Assembly (NCBI RefSeq): GCF_007830185.1
Contig: NZ_VLKZ01000001.1
Span: 62,001-126,000, forward strand
Direction: 5' to 3'
Length of the DNA: 64,000 nucleotides
Origin: Halalkalibacter nanhaiisediminis
GTDB lineage: Bacteria; Bacillota; Bacilli; Bacillales; Bacillaceae_D
In this document: positions 26,304 to 34,986 of the stretch, piece after piece
Layout: each line of letters starts with the position of its first letter
Position numbering within the stretch: the stretch's first letter is position 1
The notes under the pieces: model-generated
Database searches by the model: none
What the model was told of the DNA's origin: nothing
What the model saw: only the letters and a program-made list of their open reading frames with translations
Translations under genes and position numbers: made by a program

Positions 26304-27683
26304 TTAAGCGTTTTTAATCTTTTCAAATTCAAACTCTTCTTTTTCCTCATCACCTTTAAAGAAATCTTTGCCGTAAATGATTAAGCAAAGAATGATCCCA
26401 ACTACGAAAGCCCATGTTGCCCCTTTCGTTGCCAATACGGCTCCAATGATACCTGCTATTCCTAAATCACGTTGACTTTTCGCTTGCATGATACCAACAC
26501 GAACACTTACATAACCTTGGATAAGAAGAGTAAGCGCTAAAGCAACACCAAGTATTGGTTCTACTAAACTAACGATTGGTAATAATAGTAATCCTGTATT
26601 TGTTCCCCAACGGAAAGATCCAGAACCTCCAAAAAGAGAGTGCATCGCCTTTTTACCATCTTTATAACGCTCAATTACAACGACTTGCATGGCTGCCCAT
26701 AACGGTCCACACATGACAATATCTGGTCCAAAAATACCCATTGTCGCGTTTCGTCCACCAAAGATTAAGTGAGCGCGATTTGGGTTGTAATCAATTTTTT
26801 CATCTGTTCTAATCTCATCGGCCTCACTGACAAGGGCTTTACTTTGCAATACATCACCAAATAAAACAATGTAAGTAGCTAGTACTGTTGGAATGGAAGA
26901 GATAAACATCATCAACGGTGGGAAGCCTAACCCGAAAACAGTGAACTCAGTAAATAATGTAACAAAATCGGGATTACTAAATCCCCACTCAATCGTAGGC
27001 CATGGTGCTTCACCAAATAGTGGTGCAATGATAATGGATAAAATGATAATAGGGAAGATACCTAAGTTAGCAAGGACACGCCAAGCTCCACCTCTTGCTT
27101 TGAGTTTTGCAAAATGTTTTGAGAATATGAGATAAAATGCAAACCCACATGCAATACTAATCGTAATCGGGAACATTTCAAAACGTCCCCCTACCTCAAA
27201 GATTGAAATAATAGCTGCAAAACCTGCACCTAAAATAACACCTGCTTTTAATGCATTTGGAACTAGCCCTACGACTTTACTAGCTAAACCAGTTATTCCA
27301 AGAAAAATCGAGAATATTCCTAAGGTTAGCTGGAAGGCTATGAGCGCGTATATCCTTTCGTCTCCTTCAGGGAATTGCGAGACGAATAAAATCATTAACG
27401 GAATTGCTGGTGTAATCCAGCCTGGAACTACGGGATCACCTAACAGGTGATGGGTTAAATATAAAATTCCATTTAAAATAACGACTGCTAATGCGACTTC
27501 AAAAGGCATCCCAAGATACTGTACCATTAAAGGTATGGCTGCTAAATCAACCGCACACATGAGAAGACCTTGAAAATAATCAGGTAGTTCAAAACGATAA
27601 TGAATAAAAGGTAATCTTAATTTGAAAGGCCCCAAAGGTGTGTAAGGTGTTTCTTCACCATCTTTTCTTTGCTTCCATAACAT
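26304..27683 (-). CDS. Multi-pass permease, NCS2/SulP-like fold (inferred)
   Basis: 459 residues with 12 or more hydrophobic segments. Segments such as PVVPGWITPAIPLMILFVSQ, VPNALKAGVILGAGFAAI and GLGFPPLMMFISSIPTVLAT recall nucleobase/ascorbate (NCS2) or SulP-type carriers, but I do not recognise a characterised subfamily. The C-terminal tail is strongly charged (Glu/Lys). It lies between an Fe-alcohol dehydrogenase and an aldehyde dehydrogenase in one operon, so it probably imports their substrate. Confidence 0.7.
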   Translation of the reverse strand: MLWKQRKDGEETPYTPLGPFKLRLPFIHYRFELPDYFQGLLMCAVDLAAIPLMVQYLGMPFEVALAVVILNGILYLTHHLLGDPVVPGWITPAIPLMILFVSQFPEGDERIYALIAFQLTLGIFSIFLGITGLASKVVGLVPNALKAGVILGAGFAAIISIFEVGGRFEMFPITISIACGFAFYLIFSKHFAKLKARGGAWRVLANLGIFPIIILSIIIAPLFGEAPWPTIEWGFSNPDFVTLFTEFTVFGLGFPPLMMFISSIPTVLATYIVLFGDVLQSKALVSEADEIRTDEKIDYNPNRAHLIFGGRNATMGIFGPDIVMCGPLWAAMQVVVIERYKDGKKAMHSLFGGSGSFRWGTNTGLLLLPIVSLVEPILGVALALTLLIQGYVSVRVGIMQAKSQRDLGIAGIIGAVLATKGATWAFVVGIILCLIIYGKDFFKGDEEKEEFEFEKIKNA

Positions 27684-27702
27684 CTCTCTTTCCCCCTAAA
27701 TA

Positions 27703-28851
27703 TCAGAATGCAGACTGATAAATTTTTTCAATATCATTAACAGAAAACAACCGAGGGTTATTCTTTAATAGTCTGTCAATTTTACTTGCATCTTCAGCCA
27801 TGGAAGGAAGATCTTCTTCTGGTACATTAAATGAACGCATACCTTTTGGGATGTTCACAACCTCGCATAAACGGCGCATCGCTTCTACAGCACGATCAGC
27901 CGCTTCTTCATCCGTTAGCCCTGCTACATGTTCTCCTAAGGCTTCGGCAATATCTCGGAAACGTTCGACGCAGCTTATTTTATTCCACTCCATTACGTAA
28001 GGTAGGAGAAGCGCGTTACTCACACCGTGTGCAATATTGTATCTGCCTCCAAGTGGATAAGCGAGGGCATGAACTGCTCCTACTCCTGCATTTCCAAAAG
28101 CCATCCCAGCCATTAAACTAGCAGTTGCCATATTCTCACGTGCTTTAATATGGTTTGGATTGGCATATGCTTTTGGTAGATTCTTTGCGATTAATTTCAT
28201 AGCTCCAATTGCGAGCGAATCAGTAATAGGTGAAGCGTTTACAGAAATATACGCTTCAATTGCATGAACAAGGGCATCGATTCCACTAGCAGCTGTTACA
28301 GACTGTGGCATTGTGAGTGTCATCTCTGGAGCGACGATCGCAACATCTGGAAGTATGTAGTCGCTTACAATTCCTTTTTTTAATTGAGCTTCCTTATCTG
28401 AGAGAATCGCAATATTGGTTACTTCAGAGCCTGTCCCAGCTGTTGTTGGGATTGCAATGATTGGAACACCTTTTTGCGGAACTAAATCGGTACCAAATAA
28501 CTCTTCAATTTTGCCATCAAAATTTGCATAGGCAGAGACACTTTTCCCGATATCAATTGCACTACCGCCACCTACTGCAATAATGCCATCGTGTTGACCT
28601 TCCTGAAAGATTGATGCGCATTCCTCAACAAGGGCAATCTCGGGTTCAGGCTTTACCCCACTGTAAATGCTACTTGAAATATCTTCTAATTTTTCTTGAA
28701 TGTTTTTAACTACACCGATGTCTAAGAGGATCTTATCTGTAACAATTAATGGATTGTTAATATTTAATCGTTTCACCTCTTTAAATAACTTATCAGTTGC
28801 TCCTTCGCCAGTAATTAACTTATTTGCACTTTTAAATGTTGCTATATTCAT
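27703..28851 (-). CDS. Iron-containing alcohol dehydrogenase (module 1)
   Basis: 382 residues, group III Fe-ADH. The NAD loop is GGGSAIDIGK, followed by IPTTAGTGSEVTN. Metal ligands are in GIDALVHAIEAY (Asp, His) and HALAYPLGGRYNIAHG (two His). The C-terminus ends DIEKIYQSAF, nearly identical to the paralogue at 34987. First gene of the sigma-54-driven operon; a 4-hydroxybutyrate or similar omega-hydroxy acid/diol dehydrogenase is likely, judged by its partner semialdehyde dehydrogenase. Confidence 0.92.
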   Translation of the reverse strand: MNIATFKSANKLITGEGATDKLFKEVKRLNINNPLIVTDKILLDIGVVKNIQEKLEDISSSIYSGVKPEPEIALVEECASIFQEGQHDGIIAVGGGSAIDIGKSVSAYANFDGKIEELFGTDLVPQKGVPIIAIPTTAGTGSEVTNIAILSDKEAQLKKGIVSDYILPDVAIVAPEMTLTMPQSVTAASGIDALVHAIEAYISVNASPITDSLAIGAMKLIAKNLPKAYANPNHIKARENMATASLMAGMAFGNAGVGAVHALAYPLGGRYNIAHGVSNALLLPYVMEWNKISCVERFRDIAEALGEHVAGLTDEEAADRAVEAMRRLCEVVNIPKGMRSFNVPEEDLPSMAEDASKIDRLLKNNPRLFSVNDIEKIYQSAF

Positions 28852-28881
28852 TTTACAACTCTCCCTTCTTAACTCTATTAA

Positions 28882-28898
28882 TGCAAGGAATGTGCCAA
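28882..28898 (-). promoter_or_regulatory. Sigma-54 (SigL) promoter of module 1
   Basis: Minus strand reads TTGGCAC-ATTCC-TTGCA, an exact match to the -24/-12 consensus, with GG and GC 10 bases apart. It lies 30-47 bases before the Fe-ADH start. Confidence 0.88.
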
Positions 28899-28963
28899 CG
28901 TTTCAAATTTTCAAAAAAACAGTAGGTTAATATAGGTTTGGGATGGGTGTATAATTAAATTGA

Positions 28964-29003
28964 AATCATTTTTTTGATTATGATAGTAATCATTAAAGTG
29001 ATT
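28964..29003 (-). promoter_or_regulatory. Paired palindromes, candidate activator sites for module 1
   Basis: AATCATTTTTTTGATT (28964-28979) and AATCATTAAAGTGATT (28988-29003) share AATCA-N6-TGATT. Their centres are 24 bases apart, about 75-100 bases upstream of the -24 box. That is the usual position for sigma-54 enhancer sites. The second ends 12 bases from the regulator stop codon. Confidence 0.55.
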
Positions 29004-29015
29004 TCGATTAAAATA

Positions 29016-30629
29016 CTAATCGGATGACTCCCACTTTTTCATTTTTTGGACAATGGTAGATTGACTAACTTTTAATATTTCAGCTGCTTTTCTGGTTGTT
29101 TTATATCTTTTTAATGCTTTTATGATTAAATCACGTTCAAGTTTCTCCATTGCACTTTTCAAAGGAACGATTCCTTCTTCATCTAAATAATGTTTTTTAG
29201 AGCGTAATCGAATCTCATTTGGAACAATCTGTAGCTCGATAGCTGATTTGACAGAGGTTACAACAAGTCGTTCAACCACATTAATCAATTCTCGGATATT
29301 ACCAGGCCAGTCGTACTCCAAAAGGGCATCTAACGCTTCAAGAGTAAACTCCTTTTTCATGTCATACTTTTGATTAAATTGATCTAAATAATAGTGTATA
29401 AGAGGGAGGATTTCTTTTTTTCTTTGCCTAAGTGGTGGGATTGTAAAAGGCACAACATTTAATCGATAGTAAAGATCTTCTCTAAATGTCCCGTCCTCAA
29501 CCATCTTTTTTAAGTCTTTATATGAAGCTGCAATAATACGTACATCTACGGTCTTCACTTCCGTTGACCCAACGGGCATAAACTTGTTTTCTTCTACTAC
29601 TTTAAGCAGTTTTACTTGTAGTTCTAATGGTAGATCTCCTACCTCATCTAAGAAGAGAGTACCTTGGTGGGCTAATTCCATCAAACCCTTTTTTCCTTTA
29701 GAAGAAGCACCAGTAAATGCGCCCGCCACATATCCAAACAGCTCTGCTTCAATAAGATTAGAAGATAGTGCACCACAGTTCAATTCGAAAAAAGCATAAT
29801 TTGAACGTTTGCTTTTTTCATGAATAAATTTGGCTATAAGCGTTTTCCCAACTCCGGTTTCACCTTGAAGTAAAACTTTTACATCTGTTTGTGCCACACG
29901 TTCTGCCAGTTCATATAACTCCATTGTCTCTTGGCTAATAATAGTAGAATGAAGGATTTGATCGTATATATCTGAATGCATGTATCTCGCACTTTGCCTG
30001 AGGGATTTGAGTTCTTGAAGTTCTTCTATTTGATGCTTTAAACGCAATAGCTCGGTTATATCCCGTACACTATTAATGACATATAAAATCTCATTGTCAG
30101 TTCCAAAAATGGGTGTTCCTGATACAATGATTTTTCGTTCGTTTTTTATGGTTTGCATCATTGTGATTGGGCGTTTTTCTTTTAAAACTTCTATAGAAGC
30201 TGACTTTGAAATAAGACCTGCTTTCACCAGTTCCTCCATATGGTAGCCGACCACTTCCTCAGCACGAATTCCAGTAATGCGTTCGTAAGCTTGATTGATT
30301 TCAACTGTTACTCCGTGTTGATCGGTAATATACACACCATCGTATAAGGAATTAATAATATCTGAGAAAACATGACTTTGAATGAGCTTTGAGTACTTAT
30401 TGTCTTTTATTTCGTGCAGTATGGGTTTGGAGCTTTTTACACAACGATTATTCATTAAGCTCTCAATAGGTTTATAAACGTTCCCTTTTTGAATAGCTTC
30501 ATTTAAATCGCTTATTGTAAAAACACCAACCGCTTCTCCAGCCTCATTTTGAACTTCAAGTACATCTTTTCCTGTTGATGAAAATAGGGGTATAGCATCT
30601 TGTACAGTATCGAAGAGTCTTAATATCAT
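29016..30629 (-). CDS. Sigma-54-dependent PAS-AAA+-HTH activator (module 1)
   Basis: About 537 residues from the ATG at 30629 (CAGGATG ahead); the frame opens at 30665 without a visible site. An N-terminal ~90-residue region may be CBS-like (VFTISDLNEAI). A PAS domain (~95-210, DGVYITDQHGVTVEIN) follows. The AAA+ domain has Walker A GETGVGKT, the sigma-54 contact loop GAFTGA, Walker B GTLFLDEVGD and FREDLYYRLNV. A Fis-type HTH (AAEILKVSQSTIVQKMKKW) ends it. It lies directly upstream of the sigma-54 promoter it presumably activates; the PAS and N-terminal domains would sense the inducer. Confidence 0.92.
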   Translation of the reverse strand: MILRLFDTVQDAIPLFSSTGKDVLEVQNEAGEAVGVFTISDLNEAIQKGNVYKPIESLMNNRCVKSSKPILHEIKDNKYSKLIQSHVFSDIINSLYDGVYITDQHGVTVEINQAYERITGIRAEEVVGYHMEELVKAGLISKSASIEVLKEKRPITMMQTIKNERKIIVSGTPIFGTDNEILYVINSVRDITELLRLKHQIEELQELKSLRQSARYMHSDIYDQILHSTIISQETMELYELAERVAQTDVKVLLQGETGVGKTLIAKFIHEKSKRSNYAFFELNCGALSSNLIEAELFGYVAGAFTGASSKGKKGLMELAHQGTLFLDEVGDLPLELQVKLLKVVEENKFMPVGSTEVKTVDVRIIAASYKDLKKMVEDGTFREDLYYRLNVVPFTIPPLRQRKKEILPLIHYYLDQFNQKYDMKKEFTLEALDALLEYDWPGNIRELINVVERLVVTSVKSAIELQIVPNEIRLRSKKHYLDEEGIVPLKSAMEKLERDLIIKALKRYKTTRKAAEILKVSQSTIVQKMKKWESSD

Positions 30630-30766
30630 GAAATCATTCACATCCTGAAAAAAGTTTGAATACATCTGATATTCTAATAGATAAAAGGAATCAGTGGTTT
30701 AAAAGAGGATACCATTTTGGGTTCCATGGGTGGAAAACATACTAACATATTAGATTGATTCCTAGA

Positions 30767-32467
30767 TCATAACCTCGGGATCGTCATATTCCACTTTTTT
30801 ATTTTTTTCACAAGGGTCGAATGATCAACTCCTAAATGTTCAGCAGCTTTTCTAATCGACGTTTTTTTCTGGAGGGCATCGAAAATGATCCTTTTTTCAA
30901 ATTGTTCCACTCGTTGTTTTAATGTTTGAGCTGACTCTGGGTAACTATGAATATTAAAATGTGGCGGCAGGTCAACAGGCTCAATTGTAAGTGAGGGGAC
31001 TGACACAATCATGCTCTCGACTAAATTCCGTAATTCTCTCACGTTTCCTGGCCAATGATAGCTTTGTAAAATATGTTTTGTTTCGGGTGAGACATGCTTT
31101 TCGATATTAAATAATTTACAAAAATAAGCGAAAAAGTGATCAAGTAAGACCTCGATGTCTTCTGGGCGCTGACTTAATGGAGGAATCGATAATTCAATTA
31201 CTTGTAGTCGGTAATATAGATCTTCACGAAATTCGCCTTTTTCGACTAACTCCTTCAAATGTTTATTTGTTGCCGAAATAATTCGAATGTCTAATTGCTT
31301 TACTTTGTTGCCGCCCAGTCTTTGAATTTGTTTTTCTTGAAGAACACGAAGTAATTTGACTTGTAGGGATAGTGGCAGTTCGCCAATTTCATCCAGCAGG
31401 ACTGTACCTTTATCTGCTAGCTCAAGCAAGCCAACTTTTCCTTCCTTTCTCGCACCAGTAAACGCACCTTTTTCATAGCCGAAAAGCTCTGACTCTAATA
31501 GCTGTTCGGGGATGGCTCCGCAGTTCACTTTAATAAACGGCATATCTGTGCGGTCGCTTAATTGGTGAACTAAATTGGCTATAACCTCTTTTCCAGCTCC
31601 TGAAGGGCCAGACAGTAAAACACTCGTTGGGAACGAGGCAATTTGTTTAACTTTATCAATGATTTCCTTCATTTGAACACTTTGAAAAATGACTTTTTCA
31701 TCGGAACCATCCGTAGAGAATGTATAGCGATTTTGGCTCATTTGAGAAAAGCTTTTTGCCTTTTTTAACTCATTCGTTAGATCATTTAATTGAGTAATAT
31801 CTCTGACACTAGTAACAACCATTTGAATGTCACCATCTTCATCGAAAACAGGATTTCCTGTTACCATGACATCTTTTTGCTTGCCAATTCGTTGAAGAAT
31901 TGAAATTCGCTTTTTATCTCGTAAGACAAGGAGAGAGACGGATTGATCAAAATATCCTTGCTTCATTAAATCACTCATGTGATGACCAATCAGTTCTTCT
32001 CTTTTGAACCCAGACAATTCCTCGTAGGCTGAATTGACAGTTAGGGTAATTCCTTCTTTATCAACAACGTAAATGCCGTCTGTAGAAAACTCGATAATTT
32101 TCTCCATCTGTCTCAATAGCGAACGATAATGTTCCATTTGAGAAATATCTTGAATAACACTAACAGCTCCAATCAACTTACCATCCTGATATAAAGGGGT
32201 TCGGTTCACCATGCACTGTAACCCTGCAATCGTCATTTTCACGCCAATTGTACTTTCACCACTAGCAAGAACATGAGGAATTTGTGAATTAGGGACAAAC
32301 TCACGGATATCTTTGCCGATGTATTCTTGCTGACCTTGTTTTAATAATGTCTGGGCAGATTCATTCATTAATAAAACTTTTTTATGATGGTCCACAACTA
32401 TCACTCCATTTGACATGGAAGAGAAAACGCTTTCTAAAATTTCCGTATTCATCGTTATTGATTTCAT
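30767..32467 (-). CDS. Sigma-54-dependent PAS-PAS-AAA+-HTH activator (module 2)
   Basis: 566 residues, with AGGAG 5 bases before the ATG. Two PAS domains (~8-110 with SNGVIVVDHHKKVLLMN, ~125-235 with STDGIYVVDKEGITLTVN) precede the AAA+ domain: Walker A GPSGAGKE, GAFTGARKEG, Walker B GTVLLDEIGEL, and arginine-finger region FREDLYYRLQV. A Fis-type HTH (AAEHLGVDHSTLVKKIKKW) ends it. Note GKE in place of the usual GKS/T in Walker A, as in several Bacillus relatives. It is divergent from the module 2 operon, with twin palindromes in the shared 212-base gap. It is a paralogue of the regulator at 29016. Confidence 0.93.
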   Translation of the reverse strand: MKSITMNTEILESVFSSMSNGVIVVDHHKKVLLMNESAQTLLKQGQQEYIGKDIREFVPNSQIPHVLASGESTIGVKMTIAGLQCMVNRTPLYQDGKLIGAVSVIQDISQMEHYRSLLRQMEKIIEFSTDGIYVVDKEGITLTVNSAYEELSGFKREELIGHHMSDLMKQGYFDQSVSLLVLRDKKRISILQRIGKQKDVMVTGNPVFDEDGDIQMVVTSVRDITQLNDLTNELKKAKSFSQMSQNRYTFSTDGSDEKVIFQSVQMKEIIDKVKQIASFPTSVLLSGPSGAGKEVIANLVHQLSDRTDMPFIKVNCGAIPEQLLESELFGYEKGAFTGARKEGKVGLLELADKGTVLLDEIGELPLSLQVKLLRVLQEKQIQRLGGNKVKQLDIRIISATNKHLKELVEKGEFREDLYYRLQVIELSIPPLSQRPEDIEVLLDHFFAYFCKLFNIEKHVSPETKHILQSYHWPGNVRELRNLVESMIVSVPSLTIEPVDLPPHFNIHSYPESAQTLKQRVEQFEKRIIFDALQKKTSIRKAAEHLGVDHSTLVKKIKKWNMTIPRL

Positions 32468-32493
32468 AAGAACTCCTGCCTCCTATAAATTAT

Positions 32494-32588
32494 GGTGAAA
32501 ATATTCAATGGTTGGTGAAATTTTTCACCGACAATGAAAACCTATTGTATCAACAATCGCATCTCTTATGGTGAATTTTATCACCATA
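32494..32588 (+). promoter_or_regulatory. Twin palindromic activator sites for module 2
   Basis: GGTGAAATTTTTCACC (32514-32529) and GGTGAATTTTATCACC (32570-32585) are 16-base palindromes differing at two positions, with centres 56 bases apart. The second extends to TTATGGTGA...TCACCATAA. A degenerate third, GGTGAAAATATTCA, lies at 32494-32507. They sit about 60-125 bases upstream of the -24 box, where sigma-54 activators bind. Confidence 0.68.
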
Positions 32589-32636
32589 ATAAAATTTGTA
32601 CAAATGAAAATCTTTTGTAAAATAACGCTTTCAAAG

Positions 32637-32653
32637 TTGGCACAGTTCTTGCA
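32637..32653 (+). promoter_or_regulatory. Sigma-54 (SigL) promoter of module 2
   Basis: TTGGCACAGTTCTTGCA, an exact -24/-12 consensus, 27 bases before the aldehyde dehydrogenase start. Confidence 0.9.
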
Positions 32654-32679
32654 AGTATAAACGTGAAAGGAGGTTCGGA

Positions 32680-34107
32680 ATGGAAACAAAAAGTTTATTT
32701 ATTAATGGTAAAGGGGAAACAAAACAAAGAACCTATGCGCTTCACTCTCCTTATAGTGGAGAAGTAATCGCTAATATTAGTATGGCAGATAAGGCAGATG
32801 TTAAAAAAGCCATTGAAGGTGCACAACAAGCCTATAAAACAATGAAAGAAATGCCTGCCTACAAACGCTCAGACATTTTACTTAAGGTTGTCTCAATCCT
32901 TCAAGAAAGAAGGGAGGAGTTAGCTCGCGTTGTGGCACTTGAGGCTGGTAAGCCAATTCGCACAGCAAGAGGAGAAATCGATCGTACGATTGCTACCTAC
33001 CAATTCGCTGCAGAAGAGGCAAAAAGAATTTACGGGGAAACCATTCCAATGGATGCCGCTCCTGGTGGGGAAAACCGCCTAGGATTTACATGGAGAGAAC
33101 CATTAGGTGTTGTCGTGGCCATTAGTCCGTTTAATTTTCCGTTTAATCTAGTCGCTCATAAATTGGGACCAGCCTTTGCTGCTGGAAACACAGTTGTCTT
33201 AAAGCCAGCTGAACAAACGCCTTTAAGTGCCTATCTAATCGCTGAAATCTTTCAGCAGGCAGGACTGCCAGATGGCGCACTTCAAGTCATCACAGGAAGT
33301 GGAAGAGAGCTCAGTGATGCTCTTATCACAGATGAAAGAGTTAAAAAAGTAACGTTCACAGGAAGTGCTGGAGTAGGTAAGATCATTAAAGAAAAGGCTG
33401 GCTTGCGAAAAGTGACGTTAGAGCTTGGTTCGAACTCAGGCTTAATTGTTGAGCCAGACGTTCCCTTGGAAAAAATTATTCCAAGATGCGTAGAAGGAGC
33501 CTTTGCTTTTGCTGGTCAGGTGTGTATTTCCTTACAAAGAATTTATGTTCATGAATCTGTTTATGAGGAATTTAGTAAGCTTTTTATTGAACAGGCAAAG
33601 CAACTAAAAATCGGTGATCCACTAGAGGAAACAACTGATATTAGTGCAATGATTAATCCGAAAGAAATGGAGCGAATTGAGTCATGGGTCGAGGAAGCAT
33701 TGGAACAGGGTGCTACGATTGGCTTAGGCGGCACACGTGATGGCTCAGTCTTCACGCCTACTGTATTACTGAATGTGACAAATAATATGGCTGTTTCTTG
33801 CCAAGAAACATTTGCTCCAGTCGTGTCGATCGTTCCATATAAAGAGTTAGACGAAGCAATCGATATGGTTAACGATTCAATATATGGGCTAAATGTAGCA
33901 ATCTATACTCAAAATATCATCAATGCCATGAATGCAGCCAAAAAGCTTGAATCAGGTGGCGTCATCATTAATGATATTCCAACATTTAGACTTGATCACA
34001 TGCCTTATGGCGGAGTCAAAGATAGTGGTTATGGACGTGAAGGGATCAAATATGCAGTTGAAGAAATGACGGAATTAAAATTCGTTACCATAAAAACAGC
34101 ATTTTAG
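32680..34107 (+). CDS. Aldehyde dehydrogenase (module 2, BlcA-like role)
   Basis: 475 residues with AAAGGAGG just upstream. ALDH superfamily: SPFNFPFNLVAHKLGPAFAA, TFTGSAGVGK, catalytic Glu in LELGSNSG, catalytic Cys in FAGQVCISLQR, C-terminal MPYGGVKDSGYGREG. It is only distantly like the module 1 enzyme and closer to lactaldehyde/semialdehyde-type ALDHs. First gene of a three-gene operon with a lactonase-like protein and an Fe-ADH. In the Agrobacterium blc operon the equivalent gene oxidises succinate semialdehyde. Confidence 0.9.
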   Translation: METKSLFINGKGETKQRTYALHSPYSGEVIANISMADKADVKKAIEGAQQAYKTMKEMPAYKRSDILLKVVSILQERREELARVVALEAGKPIRTARGEIDRTIATYQFAAEEAKRIYGETIPMDAAPGGENRLGFTWREPLGVVVAISPFNFPFNLVAHKLGPAFAAGNTVVLKPAEQTPLSAYLIAEIFQQAGLPDGALQVITGSGRELSDALITDERVKKVTFTGSAGVGKIIKEKAGLRKVTLELGSNSGLIVEPDVPLEKIIPRCVEGAFAFAGQVCISLQRIYVHESVYEEFSKLFIEQAKQLKIGDPLEETTDISAMINPKEMERIESWVEEALEQGATIGLGGTRDGSVFTPTVLLNVTNNMAVSCQETFAPVVSIVPYKELDEAIDMVNDSIYGLNVAIYTQNIINAMNAAKKLESGGVIINDIPTFRLDHMPYGGVKDSGYGREGIKYAVEEMTELKFVTIKTAF

Positions 34108-34120
34108 GAGGAATAACAAT

Positions 34121-34969
34121 ATGACAAATATTATTAAACCTAATCCGAAGCTTTATGTCATGGATAATGGCCAACTAAGTATGGATAAAAACTGGATGAT
34201 TGCAATGCATAATCCTGCGACAATCGATAATCCGAATGCACAAACCGAATTCGTTAAATTTCCTGTTTATACAGTATTGATCGATCATCCAGCAGGTAAA
34301 ATCTTGTTTGATACAGCTTGTAATCCTAACTCTATGGGACCAGAAGGACGTTGGGGCAAAGCAACTCAACAAATGTTTCCAATCGATATGCCAGAGGAAT
34401 GCTATCTTCATAATCGTTTAGAAGAGTTAAATGTAAGACCAGAAGACATTAAATTTGTTGTAGCATCTCATCTTCACCTTGACCACGCTGGATGCTTAGA
34501 GATGTTTACAAATGCGACAATCATTGTGCATGAGGATGAATTGAACGGAGCACTTCAATCATATGCCCGCAATCAAAAAGAGGGCGCATACATTTGGGCT
34601 GACATTGATGCTTGGATCAAAAATAACCTTCAATGGCAAACAGTGAAGCGTAGTGAAGATAATCTTGAATTAGCAGAAGGCATTAAAGTCCTTAATTTCG
34701 GAAGTGGACATGCTTGGGGGATGCTAGGTCTTCATATTAATATGCCAGAAACAGGTGGAATTATTCTTGCTTCGGATGCGATCTATACCGCTGAAAGCTT
34801 CGGGCCACCAATTAAGCCACCTGGTATTATCTATGATTCTCTTGGCTACTCCAATGCTGTTGAAAAAATACGTAGATTAGCCAATCAAACGAACTCCCAA
34901 GTCTGGTTTGGTCATGATGCTGAGCAGTTTAAAACATTCCGTAAATCAACTGAAGGATATTACGAGTAA
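34121..34969 (+). CDS. Metallo-beta-lactamase-fold lactonase (BlcC/AiiA-like)
   Basis: 282 residues with AGGAGG upstream. The zinc motif HLHLDHAG near residues 117-124 matches HxHxDH; further ligands are His in GSGHAWGMLG (~207), Asp in LASDAIYT (~225) and His in WFGHDAEQF (~265). This is the N-acyl-homoserine/gamma-lactone hydrolase group. Its place between an aldehyde dehydrogenase and an Fe-ADH argues for ring-opening of a small lactone such as gamma-butyrolactone, giving 4-hydroxybutyrate for the next gene. Quorum-signal cleavage would be a side activity at most. No signal peptide. Confidence 0.88.
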   Translation: MTNIIKPNPKLYVMDNGQLSMDKNWMIAMHNPATIDNPNAQTEFVKFPVYTVLIDHPAGKILFDTACNPNSMGPEGRWGKATQQMFPIDMPEECYLHNRLEELNVRPEDIKFVVASHLHLDHAGCLEMFTNATIIVHEDELNGALQSYARNQKEGAYIWADIDAWIKNNLQWQTVKRSEDNLELAEGIKVLNFGSGHAWGMLGLHINMPETGGIILASDAIYTAESFGPPIKPPGIIYDSLGYSNAVEKIRRLANQTNSQVWFGHDAEQFKTFRKSTEGYYE

Positions 34970-34986
34970 GGTTAGGGGGTAAATCT

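Noticed and set aside
34121-34969. Dedicated quorum-quenching AHL lactonase
   Set aside because: Sequence alone fits, but the operon partners (Fe-ADH, aldehyde dehydrogenase, sigma-54 activator) point to lactone catabolism; quenching kept only as a side possibility.
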